Assembly: GCA_030159075.1 (NCBI GenBank)
Contig: BROG01000253.1
Coordinates: forward strand, 1-64,000
DNA length: 64,000 bases
Direction of reading: 5' to 3'
DNA from: Atrina japonica
Taxonomy: Eukaryota; Mollusca; Bivalvia; Pterioida; Pinnidae
Shown here piece after piece: positions 59,878 through 64,000 of the stretch. Within the stretch, counting starts at the first letter, position 1; each line of letters starts with the position of its first letter. The notes beneath the pieces were generated by a model. That model was not told where the DNA came from. It was given only the letters and a program-made list of their open reading frames with translations, and searched no databases. A program made the position numbers and the translations under genes.

Positions 59878-60081
59878 ATGACAGTATCTAGTATCATATT
59901 TTGTATTGTAATTATACCATCGCTGTGTTTTGCTACCAAACGACAAATTAATTCCGTTGCAACCCGTTGTCATGGAGAAACGTGCGACTACATTGTTGAA
60001 ATCCAAACAAATGCGAATTCAAATGGTTCTGAGATGGTGGCGTTACCTGGTGAATTATTGGGGAAAATGTCGAAACTCCAG
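59878..60081 (+). CDS. Putative secreted protein, signal-peptide first exon (partial gene)
   Basis: The ATG at 59878 opens 68 codons ending exactly at CTCCAG|GTGAGT, a strong donor in phase 0. The peptide starts MTVSSIIFCIVIIPSLCFA, a classic signal peptide with likely cleavage after CFA. The ~49-residue mature part starts TKRQINSVATRC, contains a close cysteine pair (RCHGETC) and is polar; I recognise no family. Continuing exons are uncertain. A phase-0-compatible open stretch at 60505-60800 and a 9-codon possibility at 62337 are the candidates. Signal peptide, phase and donor together suggest a genuine first exon, but it is short and could be chance. Confidence 0.5.
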
Positions 60082-60504
60082 GTGAGTATTCAATTATTTA
60101 GAAAATCTGTTTTTGTATCAAAGCATTACCGCCATTATAGCAATAATAATCTTATTTATGGCAAACGACTTAGACTGTAAAACGATTTAATTCAGTTGGC
60201 TCAGTCAATATTTACCGCTATGACTACTTGAAACGTTTTTGCACAGATTAAATTTAACTGTATATTTGGTTATTTTCGCCCTGGTTATTTTCGACGGAAA
60301 ACATATTCACCCAGTCTTAAATTCTTTCTTAATCACCACGGTAATCTGGATGATTGACCTGTATTTATTTATTTAGCTTGAAACGTTTTAATTCGCCCTC
60401 ATCTTAGGGTGAGAATGGCGAAAATTAAACGGCAGCGAATATTTCCAAGTATACAGTAAATGTTAGTGTTGAATATCTGTTATCTTCTTTTTGTGTGTGA
60501 TTAA

Positions 60505-60800
60505 GGACATTTTATTTAGTGCTGTACATGAAATATACCAGGGACATACCCCTGATATCGCGTGTCACTGGAACTGTGACTTACAAAGTTTTGTTAATGT
60601 ATTTTTATTCACAAATTTTGACTATTTTCTACAGTATATTTACAGAAATTATTCAATAAATTCATTAAATGGGGCGTTAGCCGTGTTTACCCCAACAGAT
60701 TATTTCAATTCTTTCTCCTTTAATTACTTGTACTCGATATACAATAACAAATACGAGCTATACACTGGCATCTTATATTCTTATATATTTTGTGAAAATA
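60505..60800 (+). other. Candidate continuation exon of the secreted-protein gene
   Basis: An open stretch in the same phase as the 60081 donor. Possible acceptors are the AG at 60504 (GATTAAG, weak) or a better one at TTTTCTACAG near 60634. The translation includes IACHWNCDLQ and then AT-driven aromatic-rich sequence, and ends at a GAAAATAAG|GTAAGA donor. That donor lies inside a TA-flanked MITE (60758-60929), which weakens the exon reading. No domain is recognised. Confidence 0.2.
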
Positions 60801-60929
60801 AGGTAAGACTCAGTGTGGTATCCATATACAAATAGTAAGGCTGAGTGTTTTAATTGCAAGTGAAAAAGTTCCAAACCCGGTTTTCTGCAGCAATTTTCAC
60901 AAAATACATGGGAATTTTTATGCCTGTTA
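60758..60929. mobile_element. MITE, TA-CACAGGCAT family, short copy
   Basis: Left end TACACTGGCATC, right end TTTTTATGCCTGT. Subterminal TTTTGTGAAAATAAGG pairs with CAATTTTCACAAAATA. It has the same organisation as the 58331 copy without the tandem expansion, about 172 bp. Confidence 0.7.
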
Positions 60930-61310
60930 TATCTCTTTTTTGTTATTGTATATCAGTCCAACTAGTAAAAAAGGGAAATTCATTTTTTTTAATAAAACCA
61001 CAGCTTCTGTCGCTTTAATATCAAACTTCATAAATAACTACAGAAATTACCAGCTTTTATCTCTTATAGATTTCTTATACATGTAAAACAAGTTATCCTT
61101 AAACACATTTTCTAGAGTGAATGAGAGAGAGAGGAGTAAAAGAAAAAGAGGAGAGGAAGTAAAGGGAAAGGACAGAGAAGCGGCTTATTATTGACTTATT
61201 AACAATTTTAAGGATGTAAACATAAGCTATAAGTTTGTCGACAGAATTAAAATATAATTTTAGTATATCACGTATGAACAGTCATATACAAAATGGTATT
61301 TTGTGTTACT

Positions 61311-61586
61311 GTTTGTTTATTGTTGTTTAACGTCCCACTCAAGAATATTTCATTCATATGAAGACGTCGCCAAACGCCGGTGAAGGGCTTCAACTTTCGG
61401 CCTATGCTCGGCATTTACGGCCATTGAGCAGTGAGGGTTCTTTAACGTGCCGACACCTACTGCAACACGGGATCTTGGTTTTTACTGTCTCACCCGACAG
61501 ACAGGAAACCAACCTGCCGCCTGCTTGACTCGAACTGACGATCTCACGATCAAGAGTCGAGCGCGCTACTGACTGACCCAGGCCGT
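61311..61586 (-). mobile_element. tRNA-derived SINE, family B, second copy
   Basis: Minus-strand GGCCTGGGTCAGTCAGTAGC, then CGCGCTCGACTCTTGATCGT. The body (CACGTTAAAGAACCCTCACT in complement, CGGCGTTTGGCGACGTCTTC in complement) is near-identical to 47386-47668. The tail contains GGGACGTTAAACAACAATAA. Confidence 0.75.
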
Positions 61587-62944
61587 AAATGTAAATAGAT
61601 GCCTACCACTTTAATGTTATAAATCTACAAAATACTTTCTTTTGATTTTTTTATCCATGACTATTACTCCAACCTTGCTACCTTACAGTGAATTTATCCT
61701 TTCTATTGTTTTTAAAGCTATATATTATTTATGTGTACGATACCATTGTTTTAAAAAAGTTTATAGTCTTTCAATGGTGGGTTGTTTATCTTCACATTTC
61801 TTAGTATATGAATAATATTTTGTTTATGTTATTAGCAAATTCCAAATTTTACTATCCTGTCTTTGAGGTATATCTTCAAACATAACTATTTTATTCAATT
61901 CAACTGTTTGTTTGGTTTTTTTTATGAGGAACTGATCTATCAGATTTTTAGTGATTGTACACTTCCAAAAGAAGTATTATGTGTTCTTTGTCACTTCCCA
62001 ATTTTAACGCACATAAAAATTTGCACAATGTCTTTGCTCGAAAATCACCGACATTTAATATATTTTTTTAAATATCTCGTTTATAGTACATGGTAATTGT
62101 GCACAGTAAGTTTTAAATTTTTTACTGAAGAAAGGGCGATAAGCAGTATATTGTCAGTGTCACGTTTATATATATACAAAACAAATAACCGATATATCAT
62201 ATAATGATACAATTCTTTTGCATATTGTATAGTAATGATGAATTGGTTGTATCTTATAATTCTTTGGTGAAATAACATTTATATTTAAATTAGAATTTTG
62301 TTGTTGTTGCTGCTGCTGTTGTTTTCTCTTTTATAGCTTGGTTTCATTGAGACACTTTATTAAGGAAGACATTAATTTAGATATTTATATGAGAAACAGC
62401 ACTGGACTTTAAAACGAAAGATTTGGAGACCATTTCTAAGATTTTTTAACAAACGTCAGGTACTTATAGCAGTTCCATTGTTGCCCCTGCTATTGAACTT
62501 ATGTCCCTGGAGACATACATAATATCTGTTACTTGTTTTTTATTACTAGTTGATTACTTCATACCAAAGTGATCTTCGGTTTAGAAAGAACCGTCGCTTA
62601 AATTTCGAACGTCTCAAAAACATTGGTGGTCACTTTATAAAAATATTATAAACATAATACCAAAGTTATAATGCTCAAGACGATATCGTTTCTGTCAATT
62701 AGACTTCATCAGTTGAGCTCCAATTTAAAAGTTATGTGTATTTTCTAATGAGAAAGTGGTGTTATACAAGATCAAACATTATCTCTAAAAGTATAGCCGA
62801 AATATGTCTAAGACTAACCACTGTAAAAAATGACTCTCTTAGCTTTAGAATTTTTTAAAATTTAAACGGTGTTATCAGTGCCAAAAATATTTTAGTATAA
62901 GATGAACAGCTGGTATCGAAATACCAGGTACTAGGTTTATGTAT
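61587..62944. other. No gene recognised
   Basis: An acceptor-like TTTCTCTTTTATAG at 62323-62336 is followed by only eight codons in the phase of the 59878 exon before a stop. This is a weak candidate terminal exon. Confidence 0.35.
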
Positions 62945-63615
62945 ACCCTCGGGGACTCATACGGTCCACCAGCAGTGGCAGCGATGTCTTAATTTATTGT
63001 TGTTGCTGAGCGGGTGTGCATTTTTCACACTATCAGCTTTTGTTTCAAAACCACTGAAGGAATTCTGACGAAACTTTACAGAAAGCAAGAACTTAAGGTC
63101 CTCTACAAAGTTGGTAGTTTTCTGCCAGATCGTCCCAGGGGTAGATCCAAGATATGGCAAAATAGATCACATAAGGTACCGCTCTTTAAAAATCTTCTGC
63201 TCCAGAACCGCTACATGTTCTTGCATGTTCTTGTTTTGTTTTTGAGTGATCTACATGAATGTATGATTCAAGTATGTATTTTTCATGGAAATTGGAATTA
63301 ATTTATTAATTTTTGAAGTGGTTTGTAAGTCTTTTTATTTTCATTCATTTTTGCATGATTTCCTCATATATCTCCCCTTGCATTCACTATGTTTATTTAG
63401 TTCATGTGTTTTACTTGTATATATATTTGAAGAAATGTATTTGTGCAAGAATTTGTTGAAATGTAATTTTTAGATGTTTTATGAATTTTTGAAAATTGCA
63501 ATATTTATGTTTCTTGACCAGATCAGTCTACATGTACATATTTTTCTTGGTCTTCTTTCCACATTTGTAGATGGTTCTCAGGTGAGCGATTGATGCCCTC
63601 TTTTGTTGTTGTAAA
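62945..63615 (+). repeat. Remnant of a related dispersed repeat
   Basis: TTTCAAAACCACTGAAGGAA, CTGACGAAACTTTACAGAAA, CCTCTACAAAGTTGG and a terminal GGTTCTCAGGTGAGCGATTG resemble the bivalve repeat class with 'CTCAGGTGA' tails. The head is not recognisable. Confidence 0.45.
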
Positions 63616-63874
63616 CCTGTAACTTGTGGTCTTGTATCTATATTTCACATCAGTATGTCAAAGATAGGAAACCCGACATTGTTAGAAGCTTCAATTACAG
63701 AGCCCTTACCCCAATTAATTTTTTAAAAGGGTAACCTTTGACCGCCGGAAACAGGGCTGATGCAACTTCATATAAACCGCTGAGAATAAGACACTGTTGT
63801 TTATTTCGTAAAATAATCAACTGTTGCTTTGTTTAATCAATCGTCTGAGAGATGTAACACATCAGTTATTACAA

Positions 63875-63945
63875 GGGTATCACTGTATTGGCAACAGTCT
63901 ATACAATAGGTCAAAATTTTGGAACATAACCTACAAACAGCGATG
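63875..63945 (+). repeat. Tail fragment shared with the 45551 SINE-like repeat
   Basis: TATCACTGTATTGGCAACAG, TCTATACAATAGGTCAAAAT and AACATAACCTACA match 45733-45795 with scattered differences. Confidence 0.45.
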
Positions 63946-64000
63946 GATGCATGTAAAAATGAAGAAGTACCAAAGGATAATCAAAGCTCAAGTCCATTAG

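Overview
The window is eukaryotic nuclear DNA: AT-rich, intron-bearing, with no operons, and mostly transposable-element debris. The style of the repeats points to a lophotrochozoan, most likely a bivalve mollusc. The relevant signs are tRNA-headed SINEs, a 'GGTCACCTGAG...' dispersed repeat, LINE, Penelope-like and hAT relics, and abundant TACATGTA and dinucleotide microsatellites. The species cannot be fixed from sequence alone.

Only one complete gene can be assembled. Three plus-strand coding exons (32980-33070, 39577-40158, 46881-47371) join in phase into a 387-residue type II membrane protein with a DXD glycosyltransferase domain (GT32 / alpha-1,4-GlcNAc transferase-like). Its two introns are about 6.5 and 6.7 kb and are packed with transposons. 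A second, incomplete gene probably begins at 59878 with a signal-peptide exon; its continuation is uncertain.

Layout. 1-4.1 kb: foldback elements and a minus-strand LINE relic. 4.2-8.7 kb: a 4.5-kb terminal-inverted-repeat (TIR) element with a 7-bp target duplication and an internal ~380-bp tandem array. 9-12.1 kb: two more LINE relics and a SINE. 12.1-18.1 kb: unassigned DNA, including a GC-richer block at 14.6-17.6 kb. 18.1-19.9 kb: a long-TIR element. 21.3-25.3 kb: LINE relics, a 21-24-bp minisatellite and a SINE. 25.5-30.3 kb: microsatellites and MITEs, one sitting inside a (TA)n tract. 33-47.4 kb: the glycosyltransferase gene with its element-filled introns, including a hAT relic that still has its TIRs, an 8-bp target duplication and pieces of transposase. 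47.4-56.7 kb: MITEs (two nested) and the 'GGTCACC' repeat. 56.8-59.1 kb: a Penelope-like retroelement with inverted terminal repeats, interrupted by a TA-flanked MITE. 59.9-64 kb: the putative secreted-protein exon, MITE and SINE copies, and a repeat remnant.

No bacterial-type system, CRISPR array, rRNA gene or true tRNA gene was seen. The most novel-looking signal is the TIR family beginning CAGCGATATATAAAGC. It occurs as a 4.5-kb element and as a 37-bp palindrome, and each copy is flanked by its own perfect 7-bp direct repeat (GTAAAGG and GTAATAA).
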